Source: Bacteroidales bacterium (GTDB lineage Bacteria; Bacteroidota; Bacteroidia; Bacteroidales; ML635J-15). From it: DNA of 46,626 bases. The stretch spans positions 1 to 46,626 of the forward strand of contig JAGOLH010000018.1 of assembly GCA_017994175.1 (NCBI GenBank). The letters are read 5' to 3'. Position 1 is the stretch's first letter, and each line of letters opens with the position of its first letter. Below, in pieces: positions 18,201 through 25,579 of the stretch. A program made the position numbers and the translations under genes. Below the pieces are notes generated by a model. The model was not told where the DNA came from. It made no database searches and saw only the letters and a list, made by a program, of their open reading frames with translations.

Positions 18201-18592
18201 AGCAGGAAATAATGCAGCAAATGTTGAACGAAATGATGACCAGCGAAACACTAAGTCCGGAATCTGCAAAAATTCTTAATGAAATCAACCGCATGATGGA
18301 GGAAAATATTAAGGACATGATTAATGGTAATGTCTCGGAACAATTGCTACGCCGTCAGGAGCTTATTCTTACCAGAATGCTGGAAGTCGAGAAAAGTGAA
18401 CACGAAAGAGAGCTTGATGAGAAACGCAAATCTAACGAAGCCAGAGATTACAAAATCAGTAACCCTGATAAGGCTTTTGATGAGAAGGAAAAGCAAATGA
18501 GATTTAACGAGCTTCTGAGGCTTTCTAATCTTAAAATGACACAGTATTACAAAGAAAAATATAAAAACTATTTGCAAAACCTCGAAAAATAA
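15293..18592 (+). CDS. DUF4175-family membrane-anchored coiled-coil protein (1099 aa)
   Basis: The N-terminus has membrane segments at about residues 22-45, 50-76 and 155-175, followed by beta-rich extracytoplasmic repeats (about 190-500; 'PPAYTGIEQK', 'FSGTIDDDYGFNSLSFHYKT'). Residues about 505-1090 form a very long Gln/Met/Glu-rich coiled coil ('QEQLAEETENKEL', 'QQQMSMQMCGNQNCSKPN', 'EQMNKNLAKMLAQQEIMQQM'). This matches DUF4175 proteins of Bacteroidota, about 1100 residues and of unknown role. A short Cys pair (CGNQNC) lies near residue 907. It sits between the EnvC-like gene and ybeY with gaps of 6 and 3 nt, so it is surely in the same operon. A structural or scaffolding role at the envelope is inference only. 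Confidence 0.85.
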   Translation: MEKLVSDIILKIEGFIKKYYTNSIIKGLILAFSISGLYYLIIVLAEYFGHFTVAIRTLAFYTGIILFSIVWIYYIIIPLIKLIGIGKRISYKQASVILGTHFPEIGDKLQNTLELAELIKHNPDASDLILASIAQRKMLISPIPFRNAVQYRKNVTYLKYLLPVAAVFVVLLILWPSIISEGTQRIVRHSQEFVLPPPFSLNIDSDTLLVKKGTDFNVKVQVEGNVVPAEVYIHIGSNRYVMKKDNPREFSYVIRNLNNNILIHASSGDIISGTVELKVLPSPAILNFSLNVVPPAYTGIEQKLYTNTGDVSVPCGSELIWQFGTANINTMNMLVNDSIEIAGERNNNTFSFRRKIIQPLKYNMLASNEYFKNQENVAYTINVIPDVYPGISVKQVQDSVDLNIFFFSGTIDDDYGFNSLSFHYKTDSLHVASLPVGRGVTTQNFYYAFDFSGINIPGNSVTYYFEVGDNDAVHGSKKTRSTSFQFTVPTIEEIESKTEEANKSIASKMDQAKRLANEIQRDINNLQRRMMNENLSEWERNQMMNEILEKQKELEQLANEIVEEQKKSNQYKNTFNDKENLLEKQKQIEELLTQLMDEEMMKLIEELQKLMQEFDQDKFNELANDLNQNYEELSKQMDQDLELLKRMEVEERMENTIDKMDQLAEDQEQLAEETENKELSNDELLKKQQEQMQRFEDLQKEYENTLEKNNQLKEPFQMDDFSKDFEEISNQMQQSEQNLNENKNNKASKSQQQSSQQMQSLSAKMQNMMDSNMQQQAAENLDDLRQILDNLISFSFSQEKLINEINGVGTRSPRYRDIIAEQKKIGDDFNIIRDSLDALAMRMPEVNAIVKKEVNTIFRKLDDIMSGFSELGTQNITTNQQLVMTSANNLALLLEELMKAMQQQMSMQMCGNQNCSKPNNSSQPQMGQLRDLQKGMKQQIQQMIDQMKQGGDSPAQKEQMNKNLAKMLAQQEIMQQMLNEMMTSETLSPESAKILNEINRMMEENIKDMINGNVSEQLLRRQELILTRMLEVEKSEHERELDEKRKSNEARDYKISNPDKAFDEKEKQMRFNELLRLSNLKMTQYYKEKYKNYLQNLEK

Positions 18593-18595
18593 CCA

Positions 18596-19015
18596 ATGGC
18601 CGTAAGCTTTTTTTCAGAACAAATTGCTATGCCTGCATTGAAAAAGCGGGTTATTAAAACATGGGTATCAGAAATAATTGAAAACCACGAAAAAAAATCG
18701 GGAAACATAAATTTTATTTTTACCACCGACGACATGTTGCTCGAAATCAACAAAAAGTATCTAAATCATGATTACTATACCGATATCATAACTTTCGACT
18801 ATTCTACCAACAGGCTAATTCATGGTGATATTTACATCAGCCTCGACAGGGTAAATGAAAACGCTTCAACCCTTAATACCGGTACAACCGAATTGTTCAG
18901 GGTAATGATTCATGGGGTTTTACACCTTTTGGGCTACGACGACTCCGATAATGAAAGCCAAGAGAAAATGCGAAAGGCCGAAGACCAGTGTATTACGTTA
19001 CTGTTGAATAAGTAA
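18596..19015 (+). CDS. ybeY: Endoribonuclease YbeY (rRNA maturation and quality control)
   Basis: YbeY is a single-strand zinc endonuclease needed for 16S rRNA 3'-end maturation and 70S quality control. The metal motif is H106-G-V-L-H110-L-L-G-Y-D-D116: two histidines kept and the third E. coli histidine replaced by Asp, a substitution seen in Bacteroidota homologues. 'YTDIITFDYS' (61-70) and 'HGDIYISLD' (76-84) are the conserved core strands. At 139 residues the length is normal. It starts 3 nt after the DUF4175 stop and is the last gene of the long operon. No clear terminator is visible in the 87-bp gap before the convergent lolA gene. Confidence 0.95.
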   Translation: MAVSFFSEQIAMPALKKRVIKTWVSEIIENHEKKSGNINFIFTTDDMLLEINKKYLNHDYYTDIITFDYSTNRLIHGDIYISLDRVNENASTLNTGTTELFRVMIHGVLHLLGYDDSDNESQEKMRKAEDQCITLLLNK

Positions 19016-19102
19016 AGATATTGTTCGGTGAATAGTAAAAATATTACAGAAGGCGGTTCCCAAATCTTATAACTGAAACAAATACTCTTTGGCAGCAAAA
19101 AA

Positions 19103-19750
19103 CTAGCGCATGTCAATTATTTCGGCATTGGGAAAATTGGCTGAGTTAAAGATAATATCCTTATCGGCGATTACCGGATTTTCAACAAATTTATCAATTA
19201 CCACAAGGTAACTAACCCCATCTTTGCCAACATAATGTATGGAATAAATCTGATTTTTAGTTTTATCAACTTTAAGTGTCAGTTTCGAATATTTCTTCCC
19301 TTCAATTTTAACAGGATATAAATCTATTTCGACCAAAGTTCTGTTGTTTTCGAACTTATCGCTTATCCAACGGCATTTATAGTCCTGCGAGAAATTATTC
19401 AGCACATTTTGCGGATTAAATACGGTTCCATCTGTTTCAGAGGCATCGGTGATATTTATTTCTTCTGCATCTTTTAGGTAAGTCCAGTTTGTTTTCCCGT
19501 CCGAAAAAACCACTTGTCCCATCAGGTCCATCCTATACCTGTCGCCACGATATAGTGCCTTGCCTGAAAACTGATCTCTACTGCCATCCTGAAGGCTTTC
19601 CACATAAAAACGAAATTCAACCTGGATCGATTTGTAAGCACTTAGTTTTGATGAAACGGTTTGTAGAAGTTCTATAGCTTTCGGGTCGCTTTGAGAAAAA
19701 GCCGAAGAGGCAGCAATGATTAAAACTACTGTTAAGAATAAATTTTTCAT
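19103..19750 (-). CDS. lolA: Outer-membrane lipoprotein carrier protein LolA
   Basis: LolA takes lipoproteins released by LolCDE and carries them across the periplasm. The 215-residue protein has a signal peptide (residues 1-19, cleavage after AFS/Q) and the LolA half-barrel pattern 'IQVEFRFYVES...FSGKALYRGDRYRMDLMGQVVFSDGKTNWTY' in pieces from residue 42 to 92, with 'VFNPQNVLNNF' matching the family's helix. The end 'FNSANFPNAEIIDMR' is the usual C-terminal strand. It begins 9 nt after the ftsK stop on the same strand, an ftsK-lolA pair seen in many genomes, so both are one transcript. Confidence 0.92.
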   Translation of the reverse strand: MKNLFLTVVLIIAASSAFSQSDPKAIELLQTVSSKLSAYKSIQVEFRFYVESLQDGSRDQFSGKALYRGDRYRMDLMGQVVFSDGKTNWTYLKDAEEINITDASETDGTVFNPQNVLNNFSQDYKCRWISDKFENNRTLVEIDLYPVKIEGKKYSKLTLKVDKTKNQIYSIHYVGKDGVSYLVVIDKFVENPVIADKDIIFNSANFPNAEIIDMR

Positions 19751-19759
19751 GTTAGGTAA

Positions 19760-22150
19760 CTATTTGTTTTCGGAGTTCTTCAAATATTGTTCCAAAGAGT
19801 ATTCATCCTGAAACATAACCTGGCGTGCTTTACTCCCCTCGTAAGGGCCAACAATGCCCGCCTGTTCGAGCTGGTCGATAATACGCCCCGCCCTGTTGTA
19901 TCCAATTTTCATTTTACGTTGTATCAGCGATGTGGACCCTTGCTGGTGACGCACAATGAGTCGCGCTGCTTCATCGAAAAGAGGGTCTTTCTCATCATCG
20001 TTAAAGCTCATATCGCCGTTATCGCCCGAATCCATCCCTGGATCCGGAAGTTCATAAATATTGGAATACCCTTGTTGTTTCCCAATGTAGTCAACAATAC
20101 TTTCAACTTCGGGAGTGTCGATAAAAGCACATTGAATACGAATTGCCTTGCCGGTTTCAACCATAAGCATATCGCCTTTGCCAATTAGCTGATTTGCACC
20201 TGTTGCATCGATAATGGTTTTTGAATCGTGTCCCGACATCACTTTAAAAGCAATTCGGGTTGGGAAATTTGCCTTTATCACACCGGTAATAACATCAACC
20301 GAAGGTCGTTGTGTAGCAACAATCAAATGAATGCCTATTGCCCTGGCTTTTGCAGCAAGACGCGAGATGGGAGCTTCAACCTGTTTACCTTCCTGAATAA
20401 TAATATCTGCAAATTCGTCGATGACAACAACTATATAAGGCAGATATTTATGTCCTTTCAATGGGTTGAGCTTGCGCGAAATAAATTTGTCGTTGTATTC
20501 AACAATAGTTCTCACACCGGCCATAGTAAGCAGCTTGTAACGGTTTTCCATCTCGATGCACAGTGAGTTCATTACAGGGACTACTTTCGAAACATCGGTA
20601 ATAATGGAAGCTTCTTCGTTGGGAAGTTTTGCAAGGAAATGTCGTTCAATTTTTGAATACAACGAAAGTTCAACCATCTTCGGATCGATGAGAACGAATT
20701 TTATCTGTGACGGGTGTTTCTTATATAAGAGGCTGGCGATTATTGCATTTATACCAACCGACTTTCCCTGACCAGTGGCACCTGCAACAAGTAGGTGTGG
20801 AGTTTTTGCAAGATTGAAAACGAAAGTTTCGTTGCTGATTGTTTTACCGATAGCTACCGGTAACTGGAAGGTGCTTTCCTGAAATTTTGCAGATTTTATT
20901 ACCGATTTCATCGAAACAATCTCAGGGTTTGAATTGGGTACCTCAATCCCAATGGTTCCCTTACCCGGCATTGGTGCTATTATTCTAATCCCCAGAGCTG
21001 CCAGACTCAAGGCAATGTCGTCTTCAAGATTTTTGATTTTCGAAATACGAACACCGGGAGCAGGTACTATTTCATAAAGCGTTACTGTTGGGCCGATAGT
21101 TGCCGTGATTTTTGCAATTTCAATTTTATAATCCTGTAGCGTTTTAATGATTTTATCTTTGTTGCTGTTTAGTTCAGCGGCAGTTACTTCGGTTTTACTG
21201 GCAGCAATGTCGATAAGCAGGTCAATCGGAGGTTTTTTGTAATTGGCAAGATCTTCCGTAGGATCGTAGTCCCCCATCGGCTCTATATCGATGTCTTCAT
21301 CAGAAATCAGTTCTTCATTTTCGTTTTCTTCAAGCTCGAGTTCAATGTTGTCGTACAGGGTTTCAGACTCCGGGGTTTCTACCGGAAATTCAACAACGTT
21401 TTCCGATGCTTCTTCTGCTGTCACCTCCGAAACGTCTTCTTCCATATCCTCTTCTTCTGATTCGGGAATATCTCCGAACACAGGGTTAGCTTCTTCCAGA
21501 TCGGGCTTTTTTAGGTTTCTGATTTTACTGATACCCCGTTTAATGGCGGGAAGAGCGCTGTGAAAACTGTAAATTATTATCAGAAATGCACTGATACCAA
21601 TGCTTGTCAAGGTTCCTATCTTCCCCCAGAAACTGTTTAGCCATTTACACATAAAATATCCGTGAGCACCTCCCAGAAAAAATATCTTGTCGCCAAGAAG
21701 AAACGATAAAGTTATACTTAACCACAAAGTAAAAATCAACAGAATAAAAACTGTTTTCCTAAAGGGTAGCAGCCGTATCTTTAGAAGTCGAAAACCCGCA
21801 ACACCAAAGATTACAATAAACGAAAATGATGCAAGGCCAAACCAGTTTCTTATGAACAGATTTGAAAGCAGAGCACCAATTTTGCCAACCCAGTTATCAA
21901 CTTTTAAGCTTTCATTCGAAAATAGCTTGTTCAATGGAATATCGAGAATACTTTGGTCGCTTTTCCATGTGAAAAGATAAGATGTAAACGAAAGCGTAAG
22001 CAATATACTGAAAGCTATCAGCAGAATTCCGAGGCTTACTGTGAATCGTTCATCGGTAAAAAAATTCTTCATTGAACCGAACATTCCGGGCTTTTTTGCT
22101 TTACCCTGCTTTTTATCGGTTTTGTCTTTGGTATTGCTTTCTTTCTTCAT
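19760..22150 (-). CDS. ftsK: DNA translocase FtsK
   Basis: FtsK coordinates division with chromosome segregation, pumping DNA at the septum. Four membrane helices lie at about residues 36-58, 100-122, 130-150 and 178-200, then an acidic linker rich in Glu/Ser (about 215-300) that is short compared with E. coli. The motor follows: Walker A 'GATGQGKSVG' (about 452-461), Walker B 'VVIDEFADI', 'QRPSVDVITGVIKANFPTRIAFKV' region, and a C-terminal winged-helix gamma domain (about 725-790) with 'SLIQRKMKIGYNRAGRIIDQLE' type sequence that reads KOPS and activates XerD. At 796 residues it is the compact Bacteroidota form. lolA follows directly. Confidence 0.97.
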   Translation of the reverse strand: MKKESNTKDKTDKKQGKAKKPGMFGSMKNFFTDERFTVSLGILLIAFSILLTLSFTSYLFTWKSDQSILDIPLNKLFSNESLKVDNWVGKIGALLSNLFIRNWFGLASFSFIVIFGVAGFRLLKIRLLPFRKTVFILLIFTLWLSITLSFLLGDKIFFLGGAHGYFMCKWLNSFWGKIGTLTSIGISAFLIIIYSFHSALPAIKRGISKIRNLKKPDLEEANPVFGDIPESEEEDMEEDVSEVTAEEASENVVEFPVETPESETLYDNIELELEENENEELISDEDIDIEPMGDYDPTEDLANYKKPPIDLLIDIAASKTEVTAAELNSNKDKIIKTLQDYKIEIAKITATIGPTVTLYEIVPAPGVRISKIKNLEDDIALSLAALGIRIIAPMPGKGTIGIEVPNSNPEIVSMKSVIKSAKFQESTFQLPVAIGKTISNETFVFNLAKTPHLLVAGATGQGKSVGINAIIASLLYKKHPSQIKFVLIDPKMVELSLYSKIERHFLAKLPNEEASIITDVSKVVPVMNSLCIEMENRYKLLTMAGVRTIVEYNDKFISRKLNPLKGHKYLPYIVVVIDEFADIIIQEGKQVEAPISRLAAKARAIGIHLIVATQRPSVDVITGVIKANFPTRIAFKVMSGHDSKTIIDATGANQLIGKGDMLMVETGKAIRIQCAFIDTPEVESIVDYIGKQQGYSNIYELPDPGMDSGDNGDMSFNDDEKDPLFDEAARLIVRHQQGSTSLIQRKMKIGYNRAGRIIDQLEQAGIVGPYEGSKARQVMFQDEYSLEQYLKNSENK

Positions 22151-22159
22151 GTAAGTATA

Positions 22160-22194
22160 AAAATAGGAAAATCCTCAAAATATGAGAATTTTCC
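22160..22194 (-). terminator. Hairpin between the DUF4412 gene and ftsK
   Basis: On the minus strand GGAAAAT (22194-22188) and ATTTTCC (22172-22166) form a 7-bp arm, interrupted by one mismatch and extended by a CTC/GAG triplet, and are followed by TATTTTTA. It fits a weak intrinsic terminator for the DUF4412 gene. A promoter-like AATATTTG lies just upstream (22203-22196), so it could instead be a 5'-terminal hairpin of the ftsK mRNA. Confidence 0.5.
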
Positions 22195-22222
22195 GCAAAT
22201 ATTTTTATGAAAAATGAAAAAA

Positions 22223-22891
22223 CTATCCACCAAACATTGTTTTAAACTCTTCGTATGATTTTTTCTCGTAATCGGAAGGTACAGTGAACAAAGATTGATT
22301 CAGTTTTGACTTGCTTACTTCTTTAACAGAGAACTTCATTATCATGCCATTTTGGTCCATGTTGTATTCCATGAAAATACCATCGATTCCTTCCATCTGA
22401 TACTGCGAATTTTTATCGAAGGGAACAGCAAGCTCGTTGGTGTAATACACTTCCATCGTTTGCCCACCGGAGGTGATTTCAGCTTTTTTGCAGGTGTATC
22501 CGGCAATAACCTTTGTTTCGTCGAGTTGTTTGATAACAGGTTTTTCTTCGCTCTCGTCTTTTAAGGCTTCAAGATCTTCTTTGGTTTGTACTACGTAAAA
22601 TTTCATACCCATTCCGTTAAACATTTGGGTAACCGAACCATCGTTAACATTCGACAGTGATATGAATGAAAACATAGGTGTAATCATTTCAGTACGGATA
22701 TTATCACCTTTATAATATACGACAATTTCGGATGGCATCTGTGCTCTTGTTGCTGCATCAATGTTTTCACCTTCTACATCGATTTTATATTTCACCGATC
22801 CTTCAAATGTTTTGGCTTTTTTCTGTCCTGCAACATTCAGGGCTAATACTACAAACAATAACAAACTGAAAATTCTGACAAGGTTTTTCAT
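22223..22891 (-). CDS. DUF4412-family exported protein
   Basis: The 222-residue protein has a signal peptide (residues 1-22, cleavage after NVAG) followed by a beta-sheet body. 'FEGSVKYKIDVEG', 'VYYKGDNIRTEM' and 'IAGYTCKKAEIT' are the recurring strands of the DUF4412/GLPGLI-like group of Bacteroidota periplasmic proteins; the group has a LolA-like fold in prediction, with no proven role. The two-cysteine pattern is absent: only the Cys in 'GYTCKKA' is seen. It has its own -7 promoter box upstream and a hairpin after it, so it is probably a single-gene unit. Function is not assigned. Confidence 0.8.
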   Translation of the reverse strand: MKNLVRIFSLLLFVVLALNVAGQKKAKTFEGSVKYKIDVEGENIDAATRAQMPSEIVVYYKGDNIRTEMITPMFSFISLSNVNDGSVTQMFNGMGMKFYVVQTKEDLEALKDESEEKPVIKQLDETKVIAGYTCKKAEITSGGQTMEVYYTNELAVPFDKNSQYQMEGIDGIFMEYNMDQNGMIMKFSVKEVSKSKLNQSLFTVPSDYEKKSYEEFKTMFGG

Positions 22892-22954
22892 ATTAATTTT
22901 AATTTAAGATTTAATGAGTTTATTTTTTCAAGATTTGTACCAAAAAGTATTTTA

Positions 22955-22962
22955 CAAAAATA
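22955..22962 (-). promoter_or_regulatory. -7 promoter element for the DUF4412 gene
   Basis: TATTTTTG on the minus strand (plus-strand CAAAAATA) is an exact TAnnTTTG match, 64 bp upstream of the start codon. The -33 element is poor (TTTCG about 18 bp away). Confidence 0.45.
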
Positions 22963-23034
22963 ATTTTTTCTTTATTACAACGAAATTTATAGGGGGCGTA
23001 TTTAATAATTAATTGAATAACATAAATTTAGTTG

Positions 23035-23063
23035 TTTGAATTCTCAAAATATTTTTAGTTTTG
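23035..23063 (+). promoter_or_regulatory. Promoter for carbamate kinase / ornithine carbamoyltransferase
   Basis: TTTG (23035-23038) and TAGTTTTG (23056-23063) are exact matches to the Bacteroidota -33 and -7 elements, 17 bp apart. The transcript would start near 23070, leaving a leader of about 15 nt before the ATG at 23086. Confidence 0.7.
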
Positions 23064-23085
23064 TGGTTTACCAAAATACTGATTC

Positions 23086-24033
23086 ATGAATAAAAAGTTA
23101 GCAGTGGTAGCCTTTGGTGGAAATGCTCTTCTGAGAGCAGGACAGCGTGGAACAATTGACGAACAAAAAACAAATGTGCGAAGAGCTTGCGAAATTCTAT
23201 TTAGCATACTAAAAGAAAATCATAATCTTATAATTATACATGGAAACGGACCGCAAGTGGGCAATATATTATTGCAAAACAATGCGGGAGCTAAAATGTA
23301 TGGTATTCCAGAAATGCCTTTGGATGTTTGTGGAGCATATTCACAAGGTTTTATAGGATATTTGATTGAACAACAACTTAGAAATATTTTACCTGCCAAA
23401 GATTTAGAAAGAGGCGTTGTAAATCTAATAACTCAAGTTTTGGTAGATAAAAATGATCCTGCTTTTAAAAATCCAACAAAACCGATTGGACCTTATTATA
23501 CAAAAGAAGAGGCAGAAAAACTTTCTGCAGACACAAATTCTTTGTTCAAAGAAGATCCAGACGGGATTGGTTGGCGCAAAATTGTTCCTTCCCCTCTGCC
23601 CAAACAGGTTGGGAATAGCAAAGTGATTGAAAAACTAGCCCGAGATGGACATATTGTTGTCGCTGCTGGTGGTGGAGGAATTCCCGTTTATTATGATGAA
23701 CAAAAAAACTTGCTGGGTATAGATGCAGTAATTGACAAAGACCACACATCTGCACTGCTTGCATCTCAAGCAAAAGCCGATGAGTTTTATATTTTTACTG
23801 ACCTTAAAAGAATTATTATAAAAACTGAAGATTCTGAAGAGAAAGTTTTAGATACTATACCAATTGCTGAGGCTAAAAAGCACTTAGAAAAAGGAATCTT
23901 TAGTGCAGGAGGGATGGCTCCAAAAATCAAAGGAGCTGTTAGCTTTATTGAAAATGGCGGTACTGAATGCACCTTTTTGCATTTCCCAGATAGTCCAAAA
24001 GATCCAATATATCAAACTAAAATTGTGCGTTAA
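23086..24033 (+). CDS. arcC: Carbamate kinase
   Basis: Catalyses carbamoyl phosphate + ADP to carbamate (which falls to NH3 and CO2) + ATP, the ATP-forming step of arginine/citrulline fermentation. Family features: 'VVAFGGNALL' at the N-terminus, 'IIHGNGPQVGNILLQN' (about 49-64), 'AAGGGGIPV' (about 190-200) and 'GIDAVIDKDHTSALLA', with length 315 as expected. The gene is A/T-rich, about 36% G+C over its first 480 nt, against about 40% in ftsK and about 50% in the later part of the next gene. The low G+C continues through the spacer and the first 56 codons of the carbamoyltransferase gene and then stops abruptly. A clear promoter precedes it. No arginine deiminase is in the window. Confidence 0.96.
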   Translation: MNKKLAVVAFGGNALLRAGQRGTIDEQKTNVRRACEILFSILKENHNLIIIHGNGPQVGNILLQNNAGAKMYGIPEMPLDVCGAYSQGFIGYLIEQQLRNILPAKDLERGVVNLITQVLVDKNDPAFKNPTKPIGPYYTKEEAEKLSADTNSLFKEDPDGIGWRKIVPSPLPKQVGNSKVIEKLARDGHIVVAAGGGGIPVYYDEQKNLLGIDAVIDKDHTSALLASQAKADEFYIFTDLKRIIIKTEDSEEKVLDTIPIAEAKKHLEKGIFSAGGMAPKIKGAVSFIENGGTECTFLHFPDSPKDPIYQTKIVR

Positions 24034-24069
24034 TATATAAATTAAATAATAACTAAAAATAAATAAATC

Positions 24070-25071
24070 ATGGCTTTTAACCTAAGAAACAGAAATTTTC
24101 TAAAACTTTTAGATTTTTCCCCTAAAGAAATTCAGTATTTATTAGACTTATCGCTTGACCTCAAAAAAGCAAAATATGCTGGTACAGAGCAGCAAAGATT
24201 AAAAGGTAAAAATATAGTTTTACTATTTGCAAAAGATTCTACTCGTACCCGTTGTGCTTTCGAAGTTGCTGCTCTCGACCAGGGTGCCCATGTTACATAT
24301 ATCGGCCCCTCGGGTTCGCAGATGGGCAAAAAAGAATCGATGAAAGATACTGCCCGTGTGCTGGGGCGCATGTACGACGGAATAGAATATCGCGGATATG
24401 GACAAGAAATTGTTGAAGAATTGGCAAAATATGCCGGTGTACCGGTGTGGAATGGTTTAACCAATGAATTCCATCCCACACAAATATTGGCCGACTTCCT
24501 CACCATGCGCGAACATAGCGATAAACCCTTGCATCAGGTTTCGTTTGCCTACTGTGGCGACGCCCGCAACAATATGGGAAACAGCCTGATGGTAGGTGCT
24601 GCTAAAATGGGTATGGACTTTAGGGCCGTAGCTCCCAAGCAATTCTGGCCTAATGAAGAACTTGTTAAAACCTGCCGCGAAATTGCAAAAGAAACCGGTG
24701 CAACAATTACATTAACCGAAGATGTGGCTCAAGGTGTAAAAGGCGTTGACTTCCTCTACACCGACGTTTGGGTGTCGATGGGAGAGCCCGATGAAGCCTA
24801 TCAACAGCGCATCAACTTGATGATGCCCTATCAGGTAAATGCAAAAATGGTTGAGTTAACCGGCAATCATAAGGTGAAATTTCTGCATTGTTTGCCGGCT
24901 TTTCACAACGATGAAACCGAAATAGGCGCCGAGATTTGCAAAAAATTCAATATCGAAGCAATGGAATGCACCGATGATGTGTTTGAATCGCCTCGTTCTA
25001 TTGTTTTCGACGAAGCCGAAAACCGTCTGCATACCATTAAGGCTGTTATGGTAGCTACATTGGGAGCCTAA
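24070..25071 (+). CDS. argF: Ornithine carbamoyltransferase (likely catabolic, ArcB-type), composition mosaic
   Basis: Interconverts ornithine + carbamoyl phosphate and citrulline + phosphate. The carbamoyl-phosphate loop STRTR is at 57-61, HPTQ at 135-138, the ornithine-specific SMG loop at 236-238 (in 'DVWVSMGEP') and 'HCLPAFHND' at 273-281. This set identifies a true OTC and not a putrescine, acetylornithine or YgeW-type relative. At 333 residues it has catabolic/anabolic OTC length. The pairing with carbamate kinase favours the citrulline-splitting direction, making arcB an equally fair name. The first 56 codons are 25-30% G+C and from codon 57 on the gene is about 50%, a step at nt 24238-24252 that suggests recombination within the gene. 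Confidence 0.95.
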   Translation: MAFNLRNRNFLKLLDFSPKEIQYLLDLSLDLKKAKYAGTEQQRLKGKNIVLLFAKDSTRTRCAFEVAALDQGAHVTYIGPSGSQMGKKESMKDTARVLGRMYDGIEYRGYGQEIVEELAKYAGVPVWNGLTNEFHPTQILADFLTMREHSDKPLHQVSFAYCGDARNNMGNSLMVGAAKMGMDFRAVAPKQFWPNEELVKTCREIAKETGATITLTEDVAQGVKGVDFLYTDVWVSMGEPDEAYQQRINLMMPYQVNAKMVELTGNHKVKFLHCLPAFHNDETEIGAEICKKFNIEAMECTDDVFESPRSIVFDEAENRLHTIKAVMVATLGA

Positions 25072-25151
25072 AACTGACACAATCTTTATTTAAATTCATT
25101 ATAAATAGAGTGAGTATCATGTTTTCCTTTCTTTATTTTGAGAAATGTGCT

Positions 25152-25177
25152 TATGTTTGTGGTGTTAAAACGAACAC
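25152..25177 (+). promoter_or_regulatory. Ferredoxin promoter with operator-like palindrome at the start site
   Basis: TATGTTTG (25152-25159) is an exact -7 box; TTTC 20 bp upstream is a weak -33. Immediately downstream GTGTT (25162-25166) and AACAC (25173-25177) form an inverted repeat with a 6-nt spacer covering the expected transcription start, where a repressor would act. No regulator family can be assigned from the site. Confidence 0.45.
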
Positions 25178-25205
25178 TTATTTAATAACCTAAATTTATA
25201 AAAAA

Positions 25206-25376
25206 ATGGCTTATAAAATTTCTGACGACTGTACTGCATGCGGAACCTGTATCGACGAATGCCCTGTTGAGGCTATTTCTGAAGGTGATATCTATAAGAT
25301 TGATCCCGATGTTTGCACAGAATGTGGTGCATGTGCTGATGTTTGCCCAGTTGAAGCAATTCACCCGGAAAACTGA
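25206..25376 (+). CDS. 2[4Fe-4S] ferredoxin, 56 aa
   Basis: A complete clostridial-type ferredoxin: 'CTACGTCIDECPVEAI' (residues 9-24) and 'CTECGACADVCPVEAI' (37-52) give two C-x2-C-x2-C-x3-C-P motifs, and the two halves are near-duplicates as in the ancestral fold. Each set of four cysteines binds one [4Fe-4S] cluster, so the protein carries two low-potential electrons. The 56-residue length is typical. It ends at a strong terminator and lies 203 bp upstream of pyruvate:ferredoxin oxidoreductase, its natural electron donor, suggesting it accepts electrons from pyruvate and passes them to hydrogenase, Rnf or NADH-forming enzymes elsewhere. The first Cys motif has the spacing expected for normal clusters; nothing is missing. 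Confidence 0.96.
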   Translation: MAYKISDDCTACGTCIDECPVEAISEGDIYKIDPDVCTECGACADVCPVEAIHPEN

Positions 25377-25396
25377 TCAGTCAGGTAAAAGAATTG

Positions 25397-25425
25397 AAGA
25401 GTGCCAGCGTGGCACTCTTTTTTTT
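25397..25425 (+). terminator. Rho-independent terminator after the ferredoxin gene
   Basis: AAGAGTGCC (25397-25405) and GGCACTCTT (25411-25419) form a perfect 9-bp stem with a 5-nt loop followed by a run of T. It separates the small ferredoxin mRNA from the PFOR gene, which must have its own promoter in 25426-25579. I could not identify that promoter with confidence; TATTTTAG at 25491-25498 is the nearest match. Confidence 0.93.
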
Positions 25426-25579
25426 ATATGCTGGTGATATTTGTATGCTGTGCGTACAAAAGCGGAATTTTCGAAACTTATCAAATAACATATTTTAGGT
25501 ATTAGTTTTTTTTTAAATTAGCACACTCTAAAAAGAAATATACTCACAAAAAAATTAAAAATAATTAATCGTAGAAACG

